This document shows positions 17,426 through 25,479 of a DNA stretch of 64,000 nucleotides, in pieces. Numbering within the stretch: the first letter of the stretch is position 1; each line of letters starts with the position of its first letter. The stretch comes from Flavisolibacter longurius. GTDB taxonomy: Bacteria; Bacteroidota; Bacteroidia; Chitinophagales; Chitinophagaceae. The notes under the pieces were generated by a model. It searched no databases. It was not told the DNA's origin and saw nothing but the letters and a program-made list of their open reading frames with translations. A program made the translations under genes and the position numbers. The stretch lies in the NCBI GenBank assembly GCA_014163555.1, contig JACJGO010000001.1:1-64000 (forward strand). The letters run 5' to 3'.

Positions 17426-17584
17426 ATGAATAAATTACACAAAGCAGCTATACTGTTGGGTTTTGCAAAGAACCTGGGAAAGGGTTTAACAAGTCCCCTA
17501 TTCGTACTTGGTGCTATATTTGTCGCTTCAACCCGCCACCTGCTACGATTATTGCCTGCCTTTGAACGCTTGCCCGCTACGTGA
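17426..17584 (+). CDS. Possible small membrane peptide (52 residues)
   Basis: An ATG-started frame of 52 codons ends with TGA 48 bases before the MFS gene. The peptide is basic at the N-terminus (MNKLHK) and at 37-48 and has a hydrophobic centre, SPLFVLGAIFVAST at about 23-36, long enough for one membrane helix or an amphipathic anchor. No family is recognised. Support comes from the promoter-like site just upstream, the sensible position, and codons that look like the neighbouring genes. Against it, there is no homolog evidence, and ORFs of this size occur by chance. If real it is likely co-transcribed with the permease. Confidence 0.38.
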   Translation: MNKLHKAAILLGFAKNLGKGLTSPLFVLGAIFVASTRHLLRLLPAFERLPAT

Positions 17585-17632
17585 AAAACGGTTGTATGCT
17601 TCTGAAAAACAATCTTGTTTTAAACCGTGAAT

Positions 17633-18808
17633 ATGTCAGAAATCGCTGTGTCCATCCATAAAACAAAACGGATTTATCGTATTGCTGTCAGCACCTTGTT
17701 TTTCATGCAAGGGCTTTGTTTTGCTACCTGGGCTTCGCGGATTCCCAGTATCCAGCACCGCCTTGGCATTTCCGAATCGCTTCTGGGCATTATTCTATTT
17801 GCTCTTCCCGCGGGTTCGATGATTTCACTGTTTTTCTCGGGCAGACTGGTGACGAAATTCGGCAGTAGAAAAATTGCCGTTAATGCCATTTTGCTTTACA
17901 GCCTCCTGTTGCCGGCTATTGGTTTCTCGTACAATGTTCCTCTTCTCATCGGTAGCCTGGTATTGTTTGGATTTGCAGGTAACTTGGCCAACATTGCCAT
18001 AAATACACAGGCCGTACATGTAGAGGCACAATATGGCCGCAACATCATGGCTTCTTTCCACGGCTTGTGGAGCACGGCGGGTTTTGTAGCGGCCGGCATC
18101 GGCACCTTTATGATCGGGAAAGGCATTGTTCCGCTCACGCATTTTGTGATCATTACCGCCGTAATTGCAGCCGGCGTTGCTGCTGCCTACCAGTACCTGG
18201 TAACGGAAGAAAAAACACCGGCCGCTTCCACCCGCCTGTTTGTAAAGCCGGACAAGGCTTTGCTGCGCCTGGGCATTTTGGCTTTTTGCTGCATGATCTG
18301 TGAAGGCGCCATGTTTGACTGGAGCGGTATCTATTTTCAGACGGTGGTGGGCGCCGAACAAAATTGGATTGGTGCTGGTTACACAGCCTTTATGTGTGCC
18401 ATGGCCAGCGGCCGCTTTGTTGCCGACTGGGTTTCAAACAAACTAAAGTTTACCCTCACCATCTTCATCAGTGGCATCCTCATCACAAGTGGTCTATTGC
18501 TGGCCGTTTGCATTCCGCAGGTGTTGCCCTCCATCATTGGATTTTTGATTGTTGGATTTGGCGTTTCTTCAGTGATCCCGCTTATTTACAGCGAAGCCGG
18601 GAAATCAAAAACCACCTCGGCCGGCATGGCGTTAACGGCCGTTTCCAGCATTGGCTTTCTGGGATTTTTGATCGGTCCACCGTTAATTGGAATTATGGCT
18701 GGCGTGTTCAGCCTCCGGATTTCTTTCCTGGCCATTGCCTTTATTGGATTGTTTATCGCCATTATGATCCGTTATGGCAGGGCTGGCGACCCGGAAAAAC
18801 CAGCTTAA
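17633..18808 (+). CDS. MFS transporter, YbjJ/fucose-permease-like
   Basis: An integral membrane permease of about 391 residues with twelve predicted helices in two halves. The N-terminal SRIPSIQHRLGISESLLG, the cytoplasmic loop GRLVTKFGSRK, and NTQAVHVEAQYGRNIMASFHGLWS near residue 130 are typical of the YbjJ-like branch of the major facilitator superfamily, often described as sugar or drug permeases. ATG at 17633 is chosen; GTG two codons earlier (17627) is also open. A rho-independent terminator lies 180 bases downstream. The substrate is unknown. Confidence 0.88.
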   Translation: MSEIAVSIHKTKRIYRIAVSTLFFMQGLCFATWASRIPSIQHRLGISESLLGIILFALPAGSMISLFFSGRLVTKFGSRKIAVNAILLYSLLLPAIGFSYNVPLLIGSLVLFGFAGNLANIAINTQAVHVEAQYGRNIMASFHGLWSTAGFVAAGIGTFMIGKGIVPLTHFVIITAVIAAGVAAAYQYLVTEEKTPAASTRLFVKPDKALLRLGILAFCCMICEGAMFDWSGIYFQTVVGAEQNWIGAGYTAFMCAMASGRFVADWVSNKLKFTLTIFISGILITSGLLLAVCIPQVLPSIIGFLIVGFGVSSVIPLIYSEAGKSKTTSAGMALTAVSSIGFLGFLIGPPLIGIMAGVFSLRISFLAIAFIGLFIAIMIRYGRAGDPEKPA

Positions 18809-18935
18809 AAGCAGTGGATGTCGTAAGTAAAAAATTGCGAAACCCTTACCAGTAGTGCATTTCAGCCGGTTTTACAGGGCCTTAACAGCGTAATTAACGC
18901 CACAACTTGGTTCTGCCTGTTGGCTATAAGGGTGG

Positions 18936-18943
18936 TAGATTTG
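18936..18943 (+). promoter_or_regulatory. Perfect TAnnTTTG -7 element in an intergenic region
   Basis: TAGATTTG matches the Bacteroidota -7 consensus exactly. The -33 region is weak (TCTG at 18912-18915, spacing 20). Transcription would start near 18950 and run only to the terminator at 18988-19017, with no gene in between. Confidence 0.35.
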
Positions 18944-18949
18944 TATCAG

Positions 18950-19017
18950 AAATCGACAAAATATTTATATAGCAAGCAATCGTTAGCGTCCGCTGTTTCT
19001 ACAGTGGACTTTTTTTT
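18950..19017 (+). ncRNA. Candidate short RNA, about 68 bases
   Basis: A region bounded by a perfect -7 element and a strong intrinsic terminator contains no ORF of useful length. If the promoter is active, it would yield an RNA of about 68 bases with an AT-rich unpaired 5' half and a 3' terminator stem. No known RNA family is recognised. The simpler reading is that the terminator only serves the MFS gene and the -7 match is chance. Confidence 0.25.
18988..19017 (+). terminator. Rho-independent terminator
   Basis: GTCCGCTG (18988-18995) pairs with CAGTGGAC (19002-19009), with one G-U pair and a 6-base loop, followed by eight T residues. It ends plus-strand transcription before the convergent DUF1080 gene. 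Confidence 0.85.
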
Positions 19018-19081
19018 GCCCCTTTCTGAAGGCTACATCACTTCGCCGGTTCCTTCAACATAACAAATTCTCACGTCGTTC

Positions 19082-19858
19082 TTACAAAGGACGCAACCAG
19101 ATATTGCGGAAGGAAATCGGTTCACTCGGATCGCCGTGGGATTGCAGCAAAATGGGCGCAGCACCATGTGCCTTGTAGGTAGGTTGCCCAATGTACTCGG
19201 TACGCCCCTTTACCTCCACATTATTTTGCACCAGCACACCATTTAAAAAAGCGGTTACCCGTGCCGGTGAGGCCAGTGAGCCATCAGCTTTGAAACGTGG
19301 TGCCGTCCACACAATATCGTACACCTGCCACTCACCCGGCGGACGTGTTGGATTGGCCAGCGGAACATGCTGTTTGTAAATGCTGCCCACCTGTCCATTG
19401 GTATAGGTGGTGTTGTTGTAATTATCAAGCACCTGTATCTCGTAGCCGCCACCAAATACGGAAGCAAGGAAAATACCGCTATTGCCACGTGCCTGTCCCT
19501 TGCCGGTAATGTGTTCCGGTACCCGCCACTCAAGGTGGAGTTGGTAATCCAGAAAGGAATCTTTGGTGCGAATGTCGCCGGCCTGCTTGTTCACCTTCAG
19601 TAAACCATTTTGAACGGTCCAGCCGGAAGCCTTGGTCGTATCTTTTGCATTGACCCATTTGGCATCGTTGCTGCCATCAAACAAAACAACAGCATCGGAT
19701 GGCACACCGCAAAGTGGCGAACCCGGATTCACAATTTTAGGTACGGGAGAATACACTTCCGTGTCTTCGGGTTTTGCTTTTTGTTGGGCCGATGTGCAGG
19801 CCACCAGAAACGCAGCAGCGGAAAAAAGAAACAATTTTTTATTCATGGATTTAGTCAT
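19082..19858 (-). CDS. DUF1080 (3-keto-disaccharide hydrolase family) lipoprotein
   Basis: A 258-residue protein whose N-terminus is a lipoprotein signal (LFSAAAFLVACTS, C21), so it is likely periplasmic or surface-anchored. The rest is the LamG-like fold of PF06439, with VVLFDGSNDAKWV, GNSGIFLASVFGGGYEIQVLDN and the C-terminal SFRNIWLRPL being hallmark stretches. Characterised members of the family hydrolyse 3-keto-disaccharides made by a glycoside 3-dehydrogenase. It is the third gene after a PQQ dehydrogenase and a GMC oxidoreductase on the same strand, 30 bases from the latter, which fits a pathway of oxidation at C3 followed by glycosidic cleavage. ATG at residue 5 is an alternative start. 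Confidence 0.88.
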   Translation of the reverse strand: MTKSMNKKLFLFSAAAFLVACTSAQQKAKPEDTEVYSPVPKIVNPGSPLCGVPSDAVVLFDGSNDAKWVNAKDTTKASGWTVQNGLLKVNKQAGDIRTKDSFLDYQLHLEWRVPEHITGKGQARGNSGIFLASVFGGGYEIQVLDNYNNTTYTNGQVGSIYKQHVPLANPTRPPGEWQVYDIVWTAPRFKADGSLASPARVTAFLNGVLVQNNVEVKGRTEYIGQPTYKAHGAAPILLQSHGDPSEPISFRNIWLRPL

Positions 19859-19888
19859 TTTTCTTCCTGAAAATAAGAAAGGCTTTCT

Positions 19889-21598
19889 TTAGAGATTCTG
19901 TTTTTTTAATTCCTTCACCGCAAAATCGGCGGCTCTTGCTGTTAGTGCCATGTAGGTAAGAGAAGGATTCTGGCAGGCGCTGGAGGTCATGCAGGCGCCA
20001 TCGGTAACAAACACATTTTTGGCATCCCATACCTGGTTCCATTTGTTCAGTACCGACGTTTTTGGATCATGTCCCATTCTCGCCGTTCCCATTTCATGAA
20101 TCCCATGACCGATAGCATGTCCCTGGTCCCAGGTATGAACACCTTGTACACCGGCGGCTTCCAGCATGGCTTTCGCTTCGGTTTTAATGTCTTCCCGCAT
20201 CTTCATTTCATTTTCCTTTAGTTCAGCATCCATTGCCAGCACCGGTAAACCCCATCTATCTTTACGGGTTTTGTCCAGTGAAATTTTATTTTCATGATAG
20301 GGTAAAATTTCTCCGAAACCCGTCATACCAATGCTCCATTCCCCGGGTTCGCACAGCGCATCTTTGTAGGCACCTCCAATATTCATCTCTGCAATTTCGC
20401 GGGCCCAGCTTTGGCGGCTGGCGCTACCCTGGTACCCAAAACCACGCAGGTAATCCCGCTTGTCCCCTGCCAGGTTGGCAAAGCGAACAATGTAAAAACC
20501 ATTGGCCCGCTTGCCGTAATAGTATTGATCCAGGTAACCTTCCACTCTTCCGGAGGCGCCAAGGTTGTAATGGTGATCCATCACGTTGTGTCCCAGTTCG
20601 CCGCTGCTGCTGCCCAGTCCATCTGGCCATACATCCGTGGCGGAGTTCATCAGCACCCAGGCAGAATTCAGTGCGGAAGCATTGAGGAAAACTATCGATG
20701 ATGTGTATTCGTACGTTTTGTTGGTCTCGGCATCCAGTACCTCCACTCCTCTTGCTTTTTGCGTGTCTTTATCGTACAGGATTTTTGTTACAATAGAAAA
20801 AGGACGTACTGTTAAGTTGCCTGTTTTTTGTGCGGCTGGTAACGTAGAGGATTGTGTACTGAAATAGGCACCAAACGGACAACCCTCCCAGCAGCGGTTG
20901 CGAAACTGGCACTGTGTACGTCCGGCGATGGGTGCGGTCAGGTTGGCCGTACGACCAATGATCAGGTGGCGACCCATTTTTTGTTTGAGGCGTGCCGCTA
21001 CATCTTTTTCCACGCAGTTCAGTTCCATGGGGGGAAGAAAGTTACCATCGGGCAAATGTGCCAGCCCTTCCTTTGAGCCGCTGATGCCGGCAAAACCCTC
21101 GACATAGTTGTACCAGGGCGCCATGTCTTTGTAACGAATGGGCCAGTCAATGGCAATGCCCTCTTTCGCGTTGGCTTCAAAATCAAGGTCGCTCAACCGG
21201 TAGCTCTGGCGGCCCCACAAAATAGACCGCCCGCCCATTTGGTAACTCCGCCACCAGGTAAAGGGTTTAATCTCGGTGTAAGGACAGTCCTCTTCATCAG
21301 CCCAAAAACTAAGATCGGGATGACCGATGGCCCAGCCACGGTTCACCACTTTGTATTTTTCTTTTTCCTGCGGTGTAGCCGATCCGCGGTGGGGTAATTC
21401 CCATGAATTCAGGTTCGCGGTTTTGTAATCTTTGATGTGTTCCAGGGGACGGCCTCGTTCGAGCATGAGCACTTTCAGGCCTTTTTCTGTCAGCTCCTTC
21501 GCAGCCCAACCGCCTGAAATTCCGGAACCGATCACAATGGCATCATAATGGTTTTGCGCAACCGCTTTGGTATTGACATTGAGGGTATCGTTTGGCAT
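19889..21598 (-). CDS. GMC-family FAD oxidoreductase
   Basis: A 569-residue flavoprotein of the glucose-methanol-choline family. The FAD dinucleotide motif is at about 20-45 (AIVIGSGISGGWAAKEL), a GGRS[I/L]LWGR region near 120, and the C-terminal substrate domain has HGIHEMGTARMGHDP with the catalytic His region and NPSLTYMALTARAADF at the end. It resembles the large subunit of membrane glycoside/gluconate dehydrogenases. No signal peptide is visible; in related enzymes the small subunit (gluconate 2-dehydrogenase subunit 3 type) carries a Tat signal, but no such gene lies here. Cysteines in GRTQCQFRNRCWEGCPFGA are also typical of that branch. Its partner is probably the DUF1080 hydrolase downstream. 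Confidence 0.9.
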   Translation of the reverse strand: MPNDTLNVNTKAVAQNHYDAIVIGSGISGGWAAKELTEKGLKVLMLERGRPLEHIKDYKTANLNSWELPHRGSATPQEKEKYKVVNRGWAIGHPDLSFWADEEDCPYTEIKPFTWWRSYQMGGRSILWGRQSYRLSDLDFEANAKEGIAIDWPIRYKDMAPWYNYVEGFAGISGSKEGLAHLPDGNFLPPMELNCVEKDVAARLKQKMGRHLIIGRTANLTAPIAGRTQCQFRNRCWEGCPFGAYFSTQSSTLPAAQKTGNLTVRPFSIVTKILYDKDTQKARGVEVLDAETNKTYEYTSSIVFLNASALNSAWVLMNSATDVWPDGLGSSSGELGHNVMDHHYNLGASGRVEGYLDQYYYGKRANGFYIVRFANLAGDKRDYLRGFGYQGSASRQSWAREIAEMNIGGAYKDALCEPGEWSIGMTGFGEILPYHENKISLDKTRKDRWGLPVLAMDAELKENEMKMREDIKTEAKAMLEAAGVQGVHTWDQGHAIGHGIHEMGTARMGHDPKTSVLNKWNQVWDAKNVFVTDGACMTSSACQNPSLTYMALTARAADFAVKELKKQNL

Positions 21599-21621
21599 GT
21601 ATTGAAATTGATATATTTATT

Positions 21622-23799
21622 TTACTGTTTTGGTAAGGCAAAGGCAACGTAATAATCACCGGATTTGGTTTTCAGTTTTCCGCCACCGCAGGCAATGACA
21701 ACATACTGCCTGCTCCCAACTTCATAAACCGCCGGTGTGGCAAATGCAGGCGCTGGCAAATCTGTTTCCCACAAAAGCGCTCCATTGCGTTTGTTGAAAG
21801 CCCGGAACTTTCCATCCTTCGTTGACGCAATGAACAACAGCCCGCCTTTGGTTACCACCGAAGCGCCGTAGTTTTCTGTACCCGTGGGCTCTTTTGCATT
21901 TTTGAAAGCAGTATCGTGGCCCAGAGTTTTCTTCCATACATATTGCCCTGTTGCAACATCCAGCGCATTTAAGGTGCCCCAGGGTGGCGCAATGGCGGGG
22001 TAACCTTCTTTGCTTAAAAATTTATTGTAACCGGTGATGGTATAAGGCAGTTGAAATCGCTCATCCTTTTTGGCTGCCGCAAATGCTTTTGTTTTTGCTT
22101 CGCTCCGGTTGAGTACATAGGTGGCGATGGCTTCCCGTTCGTTTTCGTTCAATTGTTTAAAGGCTGGCATCATGCGGCGGCCCGATTGCACCAAGGCATG
22201 AAAGGCCTCTGCAGAATATTTTTTTTCCACGCCAAGCAGCGAAGGATTGTTTCCTGATCCCTGTCGCTCAGCACCATGACATTGCATGCAATTGTTTTGA
22301 TACAACCGCTTTCCTGCCTGCTCATAGTTTTCGGATTGTACGGTTTTTTTGCTGATATCAACCGCCTGCAACACCCAAGGCATTTCGTTGGCATTGATAT
22401 AAAGCATCCCGGTTTCCGGATCAAAGCTGGGTCCACCCCATTCAGCGCCGCCATCCAGACCCGGAAAAACAACTGTGCCTCCCAGTGAGATGGGCTCAAA
22501 TAGATGACCATTCCTGTAAGAAGCCAATCTCCGTTTTACATCTGCGAAAGAACTATCAGAAAGATAGGGATTGATGTCAGCTTCGGTAAACCGTTGCCGC
22601 ATGAAGGAAGCAGGTGCTGCCGGCATGGGTTGCGTTGGCGATAATTTTTCACCTTTTAATTCCGAAACCGTTGGAACCGGTTTTTCTTCAATGGGGAATA
22701 AGGGTTCTCCGGTTTCCCTGTCAAAAACATACAGGAATCCTGTTTTGGTGGTAACGGCTGCGGCATCAATCCACGAACCGGCTTTTTTGAAACGAATCAA
22801 CGCTGGTGCTGCAGGCACATCCCTGTCCCACACATCGTGGTGCACAAACTGGAAATGCCATTTGCGTTGGCCGGTTGTTGCATCCAGGGCCAGCAGACAA
22901 TTGGCAAAAAGATTATCGCCACCGCGGCGACCGCCAAAAAAATCGTAGGAAGCAGAACCCGTGCAGGCAAAGAGTGTTCCCCGCTCCTTGTCCAGGCTAA
23001 AACCGCTCCAGGGGTTTGCACCGCCGATGAACCGGTAAGCCGTTGAATCATCCCAGGTGTTGTGGCCTTCTTCGCCGGGATGCGGAATGGTGTGAAAGAT
23101 CCATTTGCGCTGGCCGGTGCGTACATCGTAGGCCCGGATATGCCCCGGTGCAGCTAATGGTCCTTCGTCAACCCTTGTACCAATGATGAGAAGGTCCTTG
23201 TAAATTATAGGTGGCGACGTGGCCGTGATAAATAGTTCGGCAACATCCCGGTCTAGGCCATTGTGCAGGTCAAGCCGTCCCTGCTCCCCAAACGAATACA
23301 ACATTTTGCCATTGGACGCATCGATACAATACAGGTGCGAACCCGCCGTATAGAAAATGCGCTGGTCCCCTTTCCCATCCGACCAATAGGCCACACCTCG
23401 GGAATTGTTCAGAATAAAGGTCAGGCTCTTATTTTCATCTTTTTTTGTTGTATCAAAAGGATTGAATCGCCAGACTTCTTTACCCGTAGCAGCATCCAGT
23501 GCAAAAAGCGCCATTTGCGGTGTGGTGCCATACAGTTTTCCCTCTACCATAATTGGGTTGCACTGGATCTGTGAATTGTGCACCGTATCCGCATCGCCGG
23601 TGCGGAACACCCAGGCTACCTGCAGGTTTTTGACATTGGCGGTATCGATTTCTGTTAGTGATGAATACTGGATGCTTTCCGGGGATCCTTTGTAATGATC
23701 CCAGGTTGTATAGTCTTTATCAGACTGGCATCCGCAACACAGCAACACGAGTAGCAGAATGCTAAATGTGGAATGCAGCAACAACAATCGTGAACTCAT
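21622..23799 (-). CDS. PQQ-dependent dehydrogenase with cytochrome c domain, lipoprotein
   Basis: A beta-propeller quinoprotein dehydrogenase of about 725 residues. ATG at 23799 is preferred over 23865 because it is followed by a clean lipoprotein signal (LLVLLCCGCQSDKD). Propeller repeats with ALDAATGKEVW, LALDATTGQRKW and FRAFNKRNGALLW are seen. A cytochrome c domain is inserted about two thirds along, with the haem site CMQCH and a likely Met ligand in GRRMMPAF, so electrons can pass from PQQ to haem in the same protein. It lies 24 bases before the GMC gene, so the three genes probably form one transcript. No PQQ biosynthesis genes are present, so cofactor must come from elsewhere in the genome or from outside. 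Confidence 0.9.
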   Translation of the reverse strand: MSSRLLLLHSTFSILLLVLLCCGCQSDKDYTTWDHYKGSPESIQYSSLTEIDTANVKNLQVAWVFRTGDADTVHNSQIQCNPIMVEGKLYGTTPQMALFALDAATGKEVWRFNPFDTTKKDENKSLTFILNNSRGVAYWSDGKGDQRIFYTAGSHLYCIDASNGKMLYSFGEQGRLDLHNGLDRDVAELFITATSPPIIYKDLLIIGTRVDEGPLAAPGHIRAYDVRTGQRKWIFHTIPHPGEEGHNTWDDSTAYRFIGGANPWSGFSLDKERGTLFACTGSASYDFFGGRRGGDNLFANCLLALDATTGQRKWHFQFVHHDVWDRDVPAAPALIRFKKAGSWIDAAAVTTKTGFLYVFDRETGEPLFPIEEKPVPTVSELKGEKLSPTQPMPAAPASFMRQRFTEADINPYLSDSSFADVKRRLASYRNGHLFEPISLGGTVVFPGLDGGAEWGGPSFDPETGMLYINANEMPWVLQAVDISKKTVQSENYEQAGKRLYQNNCMQCHGAERQGSGNNPSLLGVEKKYSAEAFHALVQSGRRMMPAFKQLNENEREAIATYVLNRSEAKTKAFAAAKKDERFQLPYTITGYNKFLSKEGYPAIAPPWGTLNALDVATGQYVWKKTLGHDTAFKNAKEPTGTENYGASVVTKGGLLFIASTKDGKFRAFNKRNGALLWETDLPAPAFATPAVYEVGSRQYVVIACGGGKLKTKSGDYYVAFALPKQ

Positions 23800-23912
23800 G
23801 GAGGTAAATGATAATGAAAACAACCGCCGGTTCGCAGCGCTTAAAAATTCATCGACAATATACATGTTCCCGTTGAAAACTTCGCGGCGATTTCGCCTGA
23901 AAACAAATACAA

Positions 23913-23940
23913 AAAAGCCTTGCGTATGGACAAGGCTTTT
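23913..23940 (-). terminator. Rho-independent terminator
   Basis: AAAAGCCTTG and CAAGGCTTTT form a perfect 10-bp stem with an 8-base loop; reading on the minus strand it is followed by a T-rich run. It lies about 65 bases after the stop of the membrane-protein gene at 24006 and isolates it from the PQQ operon. Confidence 0.85.
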
Positions 23941-24005
23941 GCAAATGGAAATGCTCTGAGGTTGAAAATGCCGAGTGAAGGAGTCGCTTTGCTACAATGT
24001 ATATC

Positions 24006-24593
24006 CTAAGCAGCTTTCCTCTTTTGATCCTGGGAAATAACAAGGAACTTTCCCGGCTTTATTGTCAGAAGGGCCACCGCCAACAAACTCCAGGCTATGG
24101 CTGAATACACAGCACCAATGGTGCCCGTAGTACCGCCCCTGCCAAATAGGTTCATACTAATGATCATCACAGGGAACCAGCAACCTACAAACAGGGGCAC
24201 AAAACGCCGCCACCCCTGCAATCTTCTGGCTATGGCGATCGTGATGCCGACGACCAGCATCAACAGGTTGCTCAGCGGCCAGAAAGAATCCAAAATGATA
24301 AAGGCAAGGGAGCGATCTCCCGGAAAAACTACCTGGTACAGGTTGGAAAGATTGGCCAGCAAAAGAAAACTAAGTTGCACCCAAAGCAAAGCCTTTCCAA
24401 AGCGGTTTTCTCCTGTTGCTTTCAGACGTTGCAGGAGGAGGATGCTGCACATCCAGGCGCTGATGTAGATGGTTCCCCAGATACCATAAAACTGCTGCGG
24501 ATGCAGAAAGGAAAAATAGGGCTGTAAAAATGAGCTGAGTAAGAAAAAAGGTGCCCCAGCCAGGGCCAGTAACCCTAGTGATTTGTTGTTCAT
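24006..24593 (-). CDS. Hypothetical integral membrane protein
   Basis: A 195-residue hydrophobic protein with about six transmembrane helices (around 5-25, 35-55, 68-88, 98-120, 130-150 and 160-180) and a basic C-terminus (QDQKRKAA). No motif of a known transporter or enzyme was recognised. It is a single-gene unit: a terminator lies after it, and a LytTR regulator gene lies 109 bases upstream on the same strand, so it might be controlled by that pair. Function unknown. Confidence 0.75.
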   Translation of the reverse strand: MNNKSLGLLALAGAPFFLLSSFLQPYFSFLHPQQFYGIWGTIYISAWMCSILLLQRLKATGENRFGKALLWVQLSFLLLANLSNLYQVVFPGDRSLAFIILDSFWPLSNLLMLVVGITIAIARRLQGWRRFVPLFVGCWFPVMIISMNLFGRGGTTGTIGAVYSAIAWSLLAVALLTIKPGKFLVISQDQKRKAA

Positions 24594-24702
24594 GATTGTT
24601 GTATTTGATTAAGGAGTAATAAGTAGGCGGAAGGCTATTTATTCCAAAAAGAAGAATCGTTTCTACTGTGATGACGAATATACTATCAACTCACCACCCA
24701 CC

Positions 24703-25479
24703 TCATGCTCCGAGCCATTTTTTAAACTCCGGTGCCCTGTCGCGGCTGACGTACAATTCATCTTTGATAGCTGGCTTAACTGCTACTTTGTAGCGTCCGT
24801 TCAATTGTGCCTGCACGCCCTGAATGGCACTGCGGTGAACCAGGTATTTCCGGCTGGCTCGGAAAAATTGGTCCGGATCCAGTTGCTGCTCCAACTCTTC
24901 AAGGGGTAAATCAAGTGTATAAAAACGTTCGTCTCTGCCTTTTAAAAAAGTCACTCTTCCTTCGCTGTAGAAATAGGCGGTTTCTTCGGCGCTGACAGAG
25001 ATCAGGCGCTGTCCCTGTTTTACCAGAAAACGTTCCCTGTAATTTTCTACCGCAGGCCTGGCAGCGCTTTGTAATTCTTTCACCACTTCTTTGATAAAAT
25101 CACTGTTGTGACGGCTGTATTTCCCCGAAAGCTTTTTGAATTTTTCAATGCTTTGCTGCAGTTCCTCCTGTTGAATAGGCTTTAGCAGGTAGTCGATGCT
25201 GTTCACCTTAAAAGCCCGCAGCGCAAATTCATCGTAGGCCGTGGTAAAAATCACCGGGCAGGTAATTTCCACCTCACGAAAAATCTCGAAGCTTTGGCCA
25301 TCCACCAGTTCAATGTCCATCAGAATCAGGTCAGGCATCTCCATCGTTTGTAGAAAGGCAACACTGTCTTCGATGCTGTCGCAAACCGCCACAATATTGG
25401 CACCCGGCACTGTCTTAACCACCAGTTCCTGCATTCGTTCGGCGGCAACGGCTTCGTCTTCTACAATGAAAATATTCAT
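24703..25479 (-). CDS. LytTR-family response regulator
   Basis: A 258-residue LytR/AlgR-type regulator. The receiver domain covers about 1-120 (acidic pocket VEDEA, phospho-acceptor in DLILMDIELVDG, Lys in YLLKPIQ). The LytTR DNA-binding domain covers about 150-255 (RFLVKQGQRLISVSAEETAYFYSEG … FFRASRKYLVHRSAI … KVAVKPAIKDELYVSRDRAPEFKKWL). It overlaps the kinase gene upstream by 4 bases, the usual coupled arrangement. The target is unknown; the membrane-protein gene downstream is a candidate. Confidence 0.94.
   Translation of the reverse strand: MNIFIVEDEAVAAERMQELVVKTVPGANIVAVCDSIEDSVAFLQTMEMPDLILMDIELVDGQSFEIFREVEITCPVIFTTAYDEFALRAFKVNSIDYLLKPIQQEELQQSIEKFKKLSGKYSRHNSDFIKEVVKELQSAARPAVENYRERFLVKQGQRLISVSAEETAYFYSEGRVTFLKGRDERFYTLDLPLEELEQQLDPDQFFRASRKYLVHRSAIQGVQAQLNGRYKVAVKPAIKDELYVSRDRAPEFKKWLGA

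Noticed and set aside
23800-23865. Upstream start of the PQQ dehydrogenase
   Set aside because: It would put 22 polar residues before a clean lipoprotein signal peptide that starts at ATG 23799.
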